Origin: UBA8437 sp964646205
Lineage (GTDB): Bacteria; Planctomycetota; Planctomycetia; Planctomycetales; Planctomycetaceae
Assembly (NCBI GenBank): GCA_964646205.1
Contig: CAZYAZ010000011.1
Coordinates: 1 to 64,000, forward strand
Direction: 5' to 3'
Length of the DNA: 64,000 nt
Part shown: one piece after another, positions 26,332 to 36,298 of the stretch
Layout of the letters: each line of letters starts with the position of its first letter
How positions within the stretch are numbered: position 1 is the stretch's first letter
Position numbers and translations under genes: made by a program
The notes under the pieces: model-generated
Databases searched by the model: none
Seen by the model: only the letters and a program-made list of their open reading frames with translations
Told to the model about the DNA's origin: nothing

Positions 26332-27234
26332 CTAAGACGGGAGTGCGACGGCGTGGCCGTCCTGGTTTTCGCTCTGGAGTGCGGCCTCGATGAAGCCAAC
26401 AACCTCCAGCGCGTCGTCGGAGGTGACCGGCGGTGGCTGATCGCCAGAGAGGGTGTCGACAATGTGCTGGCAGAGATTGCGGTAGGCGAAGCGGGTCGAG
26501 ATGTTTTGCTGGATGACGGCGTGTTCGCACCAGGCGGTGAATCCGTAGGCGGTGCCCCCGGCCCGACCACCCCGGATGATTCCCTGGCGTCCATCGTGCC
26601 AGGTCCCCACCACCAGGTCGACGTCGTCAAGGTGGTGAGTCGTGACGCTCCGGCAACCGGGGCCCATCACTGCAAAGAGCACCTCGACCGGATGGATTCC
26701 ATAATGGAACAGCCCGGGATTGCCTTCGGCCCGCCAGGCCGGTCCAAAGCTGACCGCACCGTGGACACGGCCGATTGGCCCACCCCGGAGCTTGCAGAAG
26801 TCGACGACTTCTTCGCAGAATCTCATGGCCGACCCCGAGAAGAACGGGACGTCGGCAGTCTCGGCGAGCCGAAACATCTCCCGGGCGTCGTCCCACCGGC
26901 AGGCCATCGGTTTGTCGACAAACACCGGAAGACCCGCCGCGAGAAACGGACGGGCGCGTTCCAGGTGTGGTGTTCCCGAGAGCGAGAGGACCAGGGCGGC
27001 GTCAACCTGCCCGATCATGTCGGCCGGGTCGTCGACCAGGTCGACATCCAGTGATTCGATCTCGGGGCGAAACCGTTCGATTCGCTCGGGAGCCATCTCG
27101 GACGTGCCGGGCCAACCCAGCACCACCCGTGCTCCCGTCACGCACTGGTCAACTGGCACACCGATACCGTTGATGCGTCGAGTGAACTCGACACAATGTG
27201 AACTGTCGAAGTCGACGATTCCGAGACGGAGCAT
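26332..27234 (-). CDS. Gfo/Idh/MocA-like oxidoreductase (degenerate nucleotide motif)
   Basis: 300 residues. Overall layout is of Gfo/Idh/MocA proteins: a Rossmann half with DAALVLSLSGTPHLERARPFL and the VDKPMACRWDDA motif (EKP equivalent with Asp for Glu) and a C-terminal half with FHYGIHPVEVLFAVMG. The first strand reads LGIVDFDSSH in place of GxGxxG, so nucleotide binding may be altered. Substrate unknown. Start ATG 27234. Confidence 0.8.
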   Translation of the reverse strand: MLRLGIVDFDSSHCVEFTRRINGIGVPVDQCVTGARVVLGWPGTSEMAPERIERFRPEIESLDVDLVDDPADMIGQVDAALVLSLSGTPHLERARPFLAAGLPVFVDKPMACRWDDAREMFRLAETADVPFFSGSAMRFCEEVVDFCKLRGGPIGRVHGAVSFGPAWRAEGNPGLFHYGIHPVEVLFAVMGPGCRSVTTHHLDDVDLVVGTWHDGRQGIIRGGRAGGTAYGFTAWCEHAVIQQNISTRFAYRNLCQHIVDTLSGDQPPPVTSDDALEVVGFIEAALQSENQDGHAVALPS

Positions 27235-27458
27235 GGTGCTGGTCGCGGTGGGGGCGCGGAAAGGGGTCGTCCGACGACCCGGAAAAATGGACGGGCCGCC
27301 GCGTTGTCGCGGTTTTGGATTGGAAATAGTGAGCCTGGAGAGAGCCGCATCGATTCATCCGACGCGTGCGACGGGAAGATAGTATTGGGAGGCGTGGTGA
27401 TGCAACGGCAATGCTCGGTTGGCACTCCGGGGGACGAGGAGTTAGAACTGTCGATACG

Positions 27459-28463
27459 ATGAGAGCCGTTCAGATGACTGCCTTCGGCGAACCTGCCGAA
27501 GTGTTGCAAGTTGGGGAGTTGGAGACCCCCGTGCCCGGGCCGGGAGAGGTGCGGGTGCGGATGCTGGCCAGCCCGATCAACCCCTCCGACGTGATGACAA
27601 TCCGGGGCACCTACGGTCGCCGTCCGGCGATCCCGTTTGTTCCCGGTTACGAGGGGGTGGGGATCGTCGAGGAGAACGGGGGAGGGCTACTGGGGGCGAT
27701 TCGACTCAAAAAACGTGTCGCCGTGCTCAACTCGATCACCGGAAACTGGGCCGAACAGGCGGTGGTGCCTGCCAACCAGGTGATCCCGGTCCCCTCATCG
27801 TTGTCGACGCAACAGGCGGCGGCGTTCTTTATCAATCCGGTGACTGCCTACGTGATGGTTCAGCGCGTGCTGAATGTTCCCGAGGGCGGCTGGTTGTTGC
27901 AGACGGCCGCCGGCAGCCAGTTGGGGCGGATGGTGATTCGGCTGGGGCGGCGACTGGGATTCCGCACGATCAACATTGTTCGCCGTGATGAACAGGTCGA
28001 GGAACTGGCCGAGTTGGGCGGTGATCACGTGTTGTCGTTTCGACCCGAGGAGCAGTCCGATGAGGAACTGGCCAGCCTGGTCGGCGAGATCGCCGGTGAG
28101 GACGTCCGGTGTGCGATCGACTCGGTGGGAGGTCCACTGGGCGCGGCGGTTGTCGGTTGCCTGGGCCCGGGCGGACGGATGCTCTGCTACGGGACCCTGG
28201 ATGAACGACCGATGGAACTGTCGCCGCGGGTCCTGATGTCACGCGGGGCTTCGGTTGAAGGATTCTGGCTGGGGCCGTGGATGGAGAGCCTGGGATTGTT
28301 TTCGAAGTTGGGGCTGATCAGAACCGTGGCCGGCCTGGTGAGCGACGGGGTGCTGGAAACAGAGATCGGGGAAACTTTTCCGCTGGACCGGGTGGTCGAG
28401 GCGGTGACAGTTTCCGAGTCGACCGGCCGCGGTGGAAAGGTGTTGCTGGAGATCGGTGAGTGA
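27459..28463 (+). CDS. Zinc-independent MDR reductase (enoyl reductase/quinone oxidoreductase-like)
   Basis: 334 residues. Medium-chain dehydrogenase/reductase: MRAVQMTAFGEPAEVLQVGE at the start, SPINPSDVMTIRGTYG (substrate loop of the MECR/quinone reductase branch), PGYEGVGIVEENG, then the NADPH domain with QTAAGSQLGRMVIRLG and CAIDSVGG. No structural zinc cysteines are present. It is closest to mitochondrial-type trans-2-enoyl-CoA reductase (MECR/ETR1), suggesting fatty-acid or aldehyde/enone reduction. ATG at 27459 is chosen; the frame is open to 27366. Confidence 0.85.
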   Translation: MRAVQMTAFGEPAEVLQVGELETPVPGPGEVRVRMLASPINPSDVMTIRGTYGRRPAIPFVPGYEGVGIVEENGGGLLGAIRLKKRVAVLNSITGNWAEQAVVPANQVIPVPSSLSTQQAAAFFINPVTAYVMVQRVLNVPEGGWLLQTAAGSQLGRMVIRLGRRLGFRTINIVRRDEQVEELAELGGDHVLSFRPEEQSDEELASLVGEIAGEDVRCAIDSVGGPLGAAVVGCLGPGGRMLCYGTLDERPMELSPRVLMSRGASVEGFWLGPWMESLGLFSKLGLIRTVAGLVSDGVLETEIGETFPLDRVVEAVTVSESTGRGGKVLLEIGE

Positions 28464-28470
28464 ACCGATC
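28451..28470. repeat. 7-bp inverted repeat with a stop codon in the loop
   Basis: GATCGGT (28451-28457), loop GAGTGA, ACCGATC (28464-28470). The TGA stop of the MDR reductase is in the loop (28461-28463). No T-tract. Confidence 0.75.
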
Positions 28471-28533
28471 CCGGGCAGGGTGTGCCGCCCCGGTGTTCTT
28501 ACCGGTGGTCGCGGCAGGACCCAGGGGACCAGG

Positions 28534-29421
<888 letters not shown>

Positions 29422-29457
29422 CCGTTCTGGTTCCCTTCGGGGGTGATGCACACGTCC

Positions 29458-29658
29458 CTAGCCGCCGCCCACGAGGGTGACGATTTCGAGTCGATCTCCT
29501 TCAGCGAGTTCGCAACCGGCGTGGTCCCGTCTCGGGACCAATTCACGATTGCGTTCGACAGCCAGGTATCGCGGTTCGAGTTCCAACTGGTCAATCAACC
29601 AGGCGACCGTCGCCCCGGTCTCCACCTCGCGCGGCTCTTCGTTTACGTAGACCTGCAT
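29458..29658 (-). CDS. thiS: Thiamine sulfur carrier protein
   Basis: 66 residues with the ubiquitin-like fold and the C-terminal diglycine (TLVGGG) that is adenylated and thiocarboxylated before sulfur transfer to ThiG. MQVYVNEEPREVETGATV and LAVERNRELVPR are typical strands. First gene of a thiS-thiG pair. The likely activating enzyme is the ThiF/MoeB-like protein at 40157-41197. Confidence 0.92.
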   Translation of the reverse strand: MQVYVNEEPREVETGATVAWLIDQLELEPRYLAVERNRELVPRRDHAGCELAEGDRLEIVTLVGGG

Positions 29659-29809
29659 GTCGAGGAGGAGTGTACGGGCGGTTCTGGCAGACAGTCAAGG
29701 AAGCGGATTCGTGATGAGGGGGACCACTCAGAGGGTGAGTTGTGGGACTGGCATGGCAAAGGATCGGGGCTTTGCTACAAAATGGGGTTCCCAGGAGGAG
29801 AACGGTGAG

Positions 29810-30814
29810 ATGAGGGAGCGTGGTTTGACCGGGGCGTTGTTGCTGGTGACGGTGTTGACCGGGCCGGTGAATCTCGCGGCCCAGTTGTCTCCGGACCCTC
29901 CACCGCCCCCGGTGTCGCGAAAGATCGTGGTGTCGACTCGTCCCGTGATCGAGTTGATTGGTGAACTCGAGGCGTCCAGTTTTGCAAGGCGTCGGCGGGC
30001 GACCCGCGAATTGTATCGGGCCGGAGCCACGGCGGCAGTGCCGTTGGGACGGGCCGCGCGAGGTGACAACCTGGAAGTTGCGGCGCGGGCTGTCGGTGTC
30101 CTGGAACGGATGTATATCGCCCGGGATCTCGATGTGGTGGCTGCGAGCGAGGAGGTGCTGGAGGGGCTGGTCGAGACTGGCCCGCGGGGTGTCGCCCGCC
30201 GTGCCCGCAAGGTCCTCGAATCGCACGTCGAACTTCGTCAACGCCGCGCGGTGGAGCAAGTGCGGCGGTTGGGCGGAATCTTCAAGGATGCCCAGGACAA
30301 CGTGGTCGATCCCAACAATCCCAAGATGCGTGGCACCCCGATCGTCACCCTGCAACTGGGCAAAGGTTGGAAGGGGGGCGACGAGGGGCTGAGGTTTGTC
30401 CGGCGACTGACGCGATTGAGATCCTTGCTGATTATCGATGGGGTGGAGGCCTCCGAGAAAGAAGTCAACGCCTTGATTGCAGCGGTGCCGATGTTGTCTA
30501 TCGTCCGCCGCGGGCGGGCGTTGTTGGGCATCAAGGCGTTCTCGATGCCGTGCCAGGTCCAGGAGGTTCGCCGGGGCTTGGCCGCGGACCGGGCGGGGAT
30601 CAAGGTGGGGGACGAGATCCTGACGTTCGACGGCAGGGCCATCGCCGATTTCCAGCAGCTGGTTGACCTGATCAAGGACCATCGTCCCGGCGACAAGGTG
30701 CCGATGACGGTGAAACGAACAATCGGGGGTGAGAAAAAGGTTGTCGCCTTGACCGTGGCTCTTGATTCCTGGGAATCGGTCAATCGGTCTGCGACGCCAC
30801 CCACGAAGAAGTGA
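29810..30814 (+). CDS. Exported HEAT/LRR-like protein with C-terminal PDZ domain
   Basis: 334 residues. Signal peptide (GLTGALLLVTVLTGPVNLAAQ, 5-25), a Pro-rich linker, a helical repeat part (about 40-140, HEAT-like), an LRR-like part (about 175-240: GLRFVRRLTRLRSLLIIDG) and a PDZ domain at about 245-325 (GLAADRAGIKVGDEILTFDG). PDZ domains in exported bacterial proteins usually bind protein C-termini; no protease domain is present. ATG 29810 with AGGAGG about eleven bases upstream; the open frame begins at 29657 but that part overlaps thiS. Ends 40 bp from the convergent thiE fusion gene. Confidence 0.75.
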   Translation: MRERGLTGALLLVTVLTGPVNLAAQLSPDPPPPPVSRKIVVSTRPVIELIGELEASSFARRRRATRELYRAGATAAVPLGRAARGDNLEVAARAVGVLERMYIARDLDVVAASEEVLEGLVETGPRGVARRARKVLESHVELRQRRAVEQVRRLGGIFKDAQDNVVDPNNPKMRGTPIVTLQLGKGWKGGDEGLRFVRRLTRLRSLLIIDGVEASEKEVNALIAAVPMLSIVRRGRALLGIKAFSMPCQVQEVRRGLAADRAGIKVGDEILTFDGRAIADFQQLVDLIKDHRPGDKVPMTVKRTIGGEKKVVALTVALDSWESVNRSATPPTKK

Positions 30815-30854
30815 ATTGACGGGGACCGGTGTTTCTGTTTTCGGAACGGGCGGC

Positions 30855-32366
30855 TCACCCGGCGGTGATCAGCGACTGGTGCAGGTCGCGAGCAGCCGTT
30901 TCCGGATCGGCGGCCAGGCAGACGGCTGCTCCCACGGCCACGCGGTTTGCTCCAGCGGCGATCACGTCGGCGAGGTTGTCTCCGGAGATGCCACCGATGG
31001 CGTACCACGGCAGCGTGATTTCCTCGGCGACCGCCCGGAGGGTGTCCAGCCCGGCAAAATTGTCGAAAGACTTGGTTTGCGAGGGGAAGACCGGGCCAAC
31101 ACCGAGGTAGTCGGCGCCGTCAAGCACCGCCCGCCTGGCCTGCTGGAGCGAATGGGTGGAGACACCGACCAGTCGTCCGGGGCCGACAATTCGTCTCGCG
31201 CTATGGACGTCGAGTTCTTCCTGGCCCACGTGGACCCCGTCGGCGTCGGCCAGCAGGGCCAGGTCGGGACGATCGTTCATCACGAACAGCACGCCGGCTT
31301 CACGCGTCCATCGCCTGACGCGATGAGCCAGTTCGAGCAGAGCCGCGTCGGGCAGCGACTTGTCTCGCAACTGCACGATGCCGACACCCCCGTCGGCGGC
31401 TGCCCGGATCGTTGGGCCGATGCCACCCTGGCAACTTGATTCGCCGGCGAGCAGGTACAGGACACGGTCCTCGAGTCGTCGCCTGGCTTCGAGTGTGCCG
31501 GCAACCGCCTTGTGCAGCGTGTAGAGTCCGTACCGGGTCCGTTCAAACAGAGCCGCGGCAGAGGGGGTGGAGGAGACCCGTGGTTCGGAATCGAGCTTGG
31601 CCAGTTCCTCGAGTGTTCTCAGTGACTCCTGCACCCGGCCGAGATTGGCGTCGAGGACGTCCCGGAGTGAATCTCTCTGGTGTTCCTGGTCGGTGGTGAT
31701 GGATGTTCCCACGTCGGTGGTCGTGTCGCGGGCGGCAAGAAAGCGTCCCGAGTCGAGCGGTTTCAGCGCGGTGCCCAGGTCGTGGCGAAGTTGTTTGACG
31801 AGTCCAGTGAGGTGCGCGTCGTCGAGTACGAACCGGACGATGTCCTCGACGACCCGCAGGCCCTCCCGGGCCCTGTTGGCCGAGGCGTCCATCACGCGGA
31901 GTTTGTCGATGGTGGAGTTGGATGCCGGAATCGGGTTGAGTTTCTCGTCGGTCTCCAGCGGAGTCGTCTCGATTCCCGTTGCGGCCTCGATCACGGGAGC
32001 CAGTGACTCGGGCCGCAGGTCGTGTTCGGCCATCACGCGGCCGATTGACTCGTCGACCTGGGCGAGTCCCCAGAGCAGGTGTTCGGTTCCCACCTCGCCG
32101 ACGCGACCAGCCAGTCCGGCCATCCGCGTTGCCTCCTGCAGCACGATGTCCAGCCCCGCCGCGGAGGTGTCAGCGTCCGCGGATGGTCGGGGCAGCTGGT
32201 TCGCGAGGGTGGCGGCGTCGAGTCCGCCGGAGGCCAGGATTTCACTGGCTCGCGACTCCTGGTCGACGAGCGCCCAGAACAGTGCGAGGGGTCCGGCGGA
32301 ACCCGAGTCGTGGTTGACGGCCGCAAGTGCTCGCGAAGCCGATTCGGTCCATTCGCCCGGGGTCAT
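30855..32366 (-). CDS. thiE: Fusion: Clp_N-like domain + ThiD2-like domain + thiamine-phosphate synthase (ThiE)
   Basis: 503 residues in three parts. 1-130: two Clp_N-like repeats; the second (76-125) contains EVGTEHLLWGLAQ, nearly the same as IGTEHVLLGLVKE in the ClpC encoded next door. 155-290: the domain that precedes ThiE in many bacteria (ANRAREGLRVVEDIVRFVLDD, KQLRHDL). 300-503: ThiE itself, which joins HMP-PP and thiazole phosphate; VQLRDKS, MNDRPDLALLADADGVHVGQ, GVSTHS, DYLGVGPVFPSQTK and YAIGGI are the phosphate and pyrimidine sites. ATG 32366 has GGGAG upstream. Divergent from clpC with 211 bp between starts. Confidence 0.9.
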   Translation of the reverse strand: MTPGEWTESASRALAAVNHDSGSAGPLALFWALVDQESRASEILASGGLDAATLANQLPRPSADADTSAAGLDIVLQEATRMAGLAGRVGEVGTEHLLWGLAQVDESIGRVMAEHDLRPESLAPVIEAATGIETTPLETDEKLNPIPASNSTIDKLRVMDASANRAREGLRVVEDIVRFVLDDAHLTGLVKQLRHDLGTALKPLDSGRFLAARDTTTDVGTSITTDQEHQRDSLRDVLDANLGRVQESLRTLEELAKLDSEPRVSSTPSAAALFERTRYGLYTLHKAVAGTLEARRRLEDRVLYLLAGESSCQGGIGPTIRAAADGGVGIVQLRDKSLPDAALLELAHRVRRWTREAGVLFVMNDRPDLALLADADGVHVGQEELDVHSARRIVGPGRLVGVSTHSLQQARRAVLDGADYLGVGPVFPSQTKSFDNFAGLDTLRAVAEEITLPWYAIGGISGDNLADVIAAGANRVAVGAAVCLAADPETAARDLHQSLITAG

Positions 32367-32577
32367 CGAATATTTCTCCCGCCGTTGTCGGGCCACCACC
32401 GCCGGGCATCTTGCCTCCGGGGTGGGCGAGAACTAGAATTCCGATGCATTGTAGCGGTTGTGTTGGCTGGTAAGGAGTCGGGAGACGGAACTCTCGGGAA
32501 CGGAAGACTCCTGCCGGTGTCGCCGGTGAACTACAATTGATTGCTAGAGGCATCCTGTCGAGGACGGAGAGGAACAG

Positions 32578-35121
32578 ATGTACGAGAGATTCACCGATCG
32601 GGCGCGGAAGGTGATGCAACTGGCCAACCAGGAGGCCCAACGATTCAATCACGAATACATCGGCACCGAGCACGTGCTGCTGGGATTGGTCAAGGAAGGG
32701 TCAGGCGTTGCCGCCAACGTCCTGAAGAACCTGGACGTGGATCTCCGCAAGATCCGGCTGGAGGTCGAGAAGATCGTGCAGTCGGGGCCGGACATGGTCA
32801 CCATGGGCAAGTTGCCCCAGACGCCCCGGGCCAAGAAGGTGATCGAGTACGCTCTCGAGGAAGCCAAGAACCTCAACCACAATTACGTCGGCACCGAACA
32901 CCTGTTGCTGGGACTGCTGCGTGAGCAGGAGGGGGTCGCGGCGCAGGTGCTGATGAACCTGGGGCTGAAACTTGAGGATGTTCGCGAGGAAGTGCTCAAC
33001 CTGCTCGGACACGGGCTGGAGGGTGCCGAGACCAGCGAACGGGCCAGCGGGTCGTCGAAGTCGGGCAAGAGCAAGACTCCGGCACTGGACAGCTTTGGTC
33101 GTGATTTGACCGAGTTGGCTCGACAGAAAAAACTCGATCCGGTCATCGGTCGTTCCGACGAGATCGAACGGGTGATCCAGATTCTCAGTCGACGCCAGAA
33201 GAACAACCCGGTGTTGCTGGGCGAGGCGGGCGTGGGCAAGACGGCGATCGTTGAGGGCTTTGCCCAGATGGTTGTCGATGGCAACGTGCCGGACCTGTTG
33301 CGTGAGCGGCGGATCGTCGTGCTCGACCTGGCCATGATGGTGGCGGGCACCAAGTACCGTGGCCAGTTCGAGGAACGAATCAAGGCGGTCATGAACGAGG
33401 TTCGTCGAGCCAAGAACACGATCCTGTTCATCGACGAATTGCACACGCTGGTGGGTGCCGGCGGTGCCGAGGGAGCCATCGATGCGTCCAACGTGCTGAA
33501 ACCAGCGCTCTCGCGAGGTGAACTGCAGTGCATCGGTGCCACCACGCTCGATGAATACCGCAAGTACATCGAAAAGGACGGGGCGCTGGAGCGAAGATTC
33601 CAAACCGTGCTTGTCGAGCCACCGTCGGATCAACAGACCGTCGAGATTCTCAAGGGATTGAGAGACCGGTACGAGGAGCACCACCGGGTGCAGATCACCG
33701 ACGATGCACTCGAATCGGCCGTAGAACTGGCCAGCCGCTACATCACCGGACGGTGTCTGCCGGACAAGGCGATTGACGTGATTGACGAGTCGGGGGCCCG
33801 GATCCGGCTGAAGTCGATGGTCCGACCGCCGGACCTGAAGGAACTCGAAGAAGAGACCGAGCGGCTCAACCAGGCCAAGGAAGAAGCCGTGGCCGACCAG
33901 GACTTCGAAAAGGCTGCCAGCCTGCGTGACCAGGCCGACAAGCTGAAGAAAAAACGCGAGCAATTGACTCGCGAATGGCGAGAAAAAAGTGAGCAGACCG
34001 ATGGGGTGGTCGACGCTGAGGTGATCGCCGAGGTTGTGGCGAAGATGACCGGGATCCCACTGACACGGCTGTCCAGCGAGGATGCCGTGCGGCTGTTGCA
34101 GATGGAAGACGAATTGCATGTCAGCGTGATCAGCCAGCACGAGGCTATCAAGCAGGTGTCCAAGGCCGTCCGTCGCAGTCGCAGTGGACTGAAGGATCCC
34201 AAGCGGCCCACCGGCGTGTTCCTGTTTGCCGGACCCACCGGTGTGGGCAAGACGCTGCTGGCCAAGACGCTTGCCGAGTTCATGTTCGGGGACCAGGACG
34301 CGCTGATCCAGATCGACATGAGCGAGTACATGGAGAAGCACAACGTCAGCCGGCTGATCGGGGCTCCTCCCGGTTACGTGGGCTACGAAGAGGGTGGGCA
34401 GTTGACCGAGAAGATTCGACGGCGGCCCTATGCGGTCGTGCTGTTGGATGAAATCGAGAAGGCGCACCTGGATGTCTACAACATGCTGTTGCAGATCATG
34501 GAGGAGGGGCACCTGACCGACAGCTTCGGCCGCAAGGTCGACTTCAAGAATGTCGTGCTGATCATGACGACCAACGCCGGTGCCAACACGATCCTTGCCG
34601 AGCCTTTCGGATTTGGCAAGAAGGATGAGGACACCAGCTACGACAAGATGAAGGAACGGCTGACCCAGGAAATCGAACGGTTCTTCAAGCCCGAGTTCCT
34701 CGGACGGCTTGACGAGGTTGTCGTGTTCCGGCAACTCACACGAGACGATCTCAAGCAGATTGTCGATATCGAATTGGCCAAGGTGTACGAGCGGCTCGGC
34801 GAACGTGGCCTGACGCTCGATCTGACCGACGAGGCCCGTGAGTTCCTCATCGACAAGGGGGGAGACCTGGACTACGGGGCCCGGCCGCTGCGGCGGAGCG
34901 TCGAGAGTTGCATCGAGGATCCTCTCTCCGAGGAAATCCTGCGTGGAGCCTTCGAAGGGCAGAACCGGATCACCGTCAGTGTCAAAGAAGTCGGCGATCA
35001 GAAACAACTCGACTTTGAAGGGAAACTGGTCAAAGTTGAGTCCGAGGGGAAGGACGGCGACGACGAGGAACTGGCGAAGGTGGGGTCGGGCGATTCAGCC
35101 GATGAGGACGGGGACGAGTAG
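32578..35121 (+). CDS. clpC: ATP-dependent Clp protease ATPase subunit ClpC
   Basis: 847 residues. AAA+ unfoldase that feeds proteins to ClpP. Clp_N double repeat 1-145 (two EYIGTEH/NYVGTEH units), AAA-1 with Walker A GEAGVGKT near 216-223, UVR-type coiled coil near 420-465 (EKAASLRDQADKLKKKREQL), AAA-2 with GPTGVGKT near 552-559, the GF loop (EPFGFGKK, about 675) expected for ClpP docking, and a C-terminal D2-small domain. The last 35 residues are very acidic (GKDGDDEELAKV ... DEDGDE). ATG with GAGGAA upstream. The methyltransferase gene follows after 12 bp. Confidence 0.97.
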   Translation: MYERFTDRARKVMQLANQEAQRFNHEYIGTEHVLLGLVKEGSGVAANVLKNLDVDLRKIRLEVEKIVQSGPDMVTMGKLPQTPRAKKVIEYALEEAKNLNHNYVGTEHLLLGLLREQEGVAAQVLMNLGLKLEDVREEVLNLLGHGLEGAETSERASGSSKSGKSKTPALDSFGRDLTELARQKKLDPVIGRSDEIERVIQILSRRQKNNPVLLGEAGVGKTAIVEGFAQMVVDGNVPDLLRERRIVVLDLAMMVAGTKYRGQFEERIKAVMNEVRRAKNTILFIDELHTLVGAGGAEGAIDASNVLKPALSRGELQCIGATTLDEYRKYIEKDGALERRFQTVLVEPPSDQQTVEILKGLRDRYEEHHRVQITDDALESAVELASRYITGRCLPDKAIDVIDESGARIRLKSMVRPPDLKELEEETERLNQAKEEAVADQDFEKAASLRDQADKLKKKREQLTREWREKSEQTDGVVDAEVIAEVVAKMTGIPLTRLSSEDAVRLLQMEDELHVSVISQHEAIKQVSKAVRRSRSGLKDPKRPTGVFLFAGPTGVGKTLLAKTLAEFMFGDQDALIQIDMSEYMEKHNVSRLIGAPPGYVGYEEGGQLTEKIRRRPYAVVLLDEIEKAHLDVYNMLLQIMEEGHLTDSFGRKVDFKNVVLIMTTNAGANTILAEPFGFGKKDEDTSYDKMKERLTQEIERFFKPEFLGRLDEVVVFRQLTRDDLKQIVDIELAKVYERLGERGLTLDLTDEAREFLIDKGGDLDYGARPLRRSVESCIEDPLSEEILRGAFEGQNRITVSVKEVGDQKQLDFEGKLVKVESEGKDGDDEELAKVGSGDSADEDGDE

Positions 35122-35133
35122 CCCCGGGAGGAC

Positions 35134-35817
35134 ATGCTGCCCCGGACACTGGAACCGGAGGTCATGGATTCCGTCGAGGAGGCGTCCGATTACGATCGGA
35201 TGGATCACTCGGGTGTCAATCGGGCCTTCGTCGATGAGTTTCTCGCGGCCTGGAACCAGGGCCGCGACAACCTGGCCGATGCCCACCTGATCGATGTCGG
35301 CACCGGGACGGCCCAGATCCCTGTCGAGTTGTCTCGACGTGACACCGGTTGTCGTGTTGTTGCGGTCGACCTGGCTGGCGAGATGCTGAAATTGGCTCGC
35401 CGCAATATTGCCGAGGCTCGGGCCGGGCAGTTCGTGGAGGTTGAACTGGTCGATGCCAAGTCCCTGCCGCACGCCGACGGCCAGTTCGATGGAGTCATCT
35501 CCAATTCGATCATTCACCATATCGCCGAGCCCGGCGTGGTGTTCCGGGAGATACTACGGGTGCTCAAGCCCGGTGGGTTGTTGTTCGTGAGGGACTTGAT
35601 GCGGCCCGACGATGGAGCAACTGTCGATCGACTGGTCGAGACCTATGCCGGTGACGAGTCACGTCACGCGCAGAAGTTGTTTCACCAGTCGTTGCATGCC
35701 GCACTGACTCTCTCGGAGACTCAACAGATGGTTGTTGCGTGTGGAGGAGATGCCCGGTGGGTCCACGCGAGTTCCGACCGTCACTGGACGATCTGCGGCC
35801 GTCGACCGAATCGCTAG
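35134..35817 (+). CDS. Class I SAM-dependent methyltransferase
   Basis: 227 residues. Rossmann-type methyltransferase: LIDVGTGTAQIPVEL (motif I), VVAVDLAGEMLKLAR (acidic loop Asp), VDAKSLPHADGQFDGVISNSI (motifs II-III with a polar pocket) and RVLKPGGLLFVRDL. It resembles UbiE/BioC-like small-molecule methyltransferases; the substrate is unknown. It starts 12 bp after clpC with GGGAGG next to its ATG and is very likely co-transcribed with it. Confidence 0.85.
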   Translation: MLPRTLEPEVMDSVEEASDYDRMDHSGVNRAFVDEFLAAWNQGRDNLADAHLIDVGTGTAQIPVELSRRDTGCRVVAVDLAGEMLKLARRNIAEARAGQFVEVELVDAKSLPHADGQFDGVISNSIIHHIAEPGVVFREILRVLKPGGLLFVRDLMRPDDGATVDRLVETYAGDESRHAQKLFHQSLHAALTLSETQQMVVACGGDARWVHASSDRHWTICGRRPNR

Positions 35818-35820
35818 ATG

Positions 35821-35935
35821 TTACCGAGACTGCTTATATTCTTCAGAACACGCATTTTTATCAATCGGAGGTTTCTTATCTATTTTTGTTAAGTTTCCTA
35901 ACCGGAAAAGTCGATCATTTGAGTCTGGGCGGGAC
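35821..35935. other. AT-rich spacer
   Basis: This stretch between the methyltransferase and the next small gene is far richer in A and T than its surroundings, with runs such as TTATATTC, CATTTTTATC and CTATTTTTGTTAAG. It may hold promoter elements for the downstream genes; I cannot fix a -35/-10 pair with confidence. Confidence 0.35.
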
Positions 35936-35987
35936 TAGGGTTCACATGGTTCTGCTGTCGTGGGAATCCGAGACGGGAGAGTGATTG

Positions 35988-36248
35988 ATGGAGATGATTG
36001 GAATGACACGTCAAAGTCGAGTGGATGGGCGACGGGTGAGCCGGGTTGAGTCCACTCTGTTGCGTTTATTCCAGGTCTCCTCAACAGGCGAATCGGTCGT
36101 CGAGGACGATCTTGAAGCCACCCTGTCGCAGTGGAACGATGCTCTACAGGGACAACGGTCTCGCATTGCACGTCGGCTGGCATTGATCGATGCGCAACTG
36201 GGCCTGGCGGAGTCTCGACCGGTCCTGTCGGTGATCGGCTCGCGGTAA
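35988..36248 (+). CDS. Small hypothetical protein
   Basis: 86 residues, basic and helical, no signal peptide or membrane segment. The second half (WNDALQGQRSRIARRLALID) is a likely amphipathic helix. ATG at 35988 with GGAG nine bases upstream; it follows the AT-rich spacer and precedes the AI-2E permease gene by 50 bp. Not recognised; it might be a small DNA- or protein-binding regulator, which is only a guess. Confidence 0.55.
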   Translation: MEMIGMTRQSRVDGRRVSRVESTLLRLFQVSSTGESVVEDDLEATLSQWNDALQGQRSRIARRLALIDAQLGLAESRPVLSVIGSR

Positions 36249-36298
36249 AGCGAGTTTGTTGCTGGCACACGCGGGGGACACTGGTGTAGAACACCCCG

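Noticed and set aside
30855..32366. Plain ThiE with a random N-terminal extension
   Set aside because: The extension has two recognisable Clp_N-like repeats and a defined ThiD2-like domain, so it is treated as a fusion.
32701..35007. A 768-codon open frame antisense to clpC
   Set aside because: It mirrors the GC-rich third codon positions of clpC and has no family motif. Other long antisense frames (37596-39401, 47374-49335) are rejected for the same reason.
35739..35984. An 81-codon frame through the AT-rich spacer
   Set aside because: It overlaps the methyltransferase end in another frame and has no ribosome site or motif.
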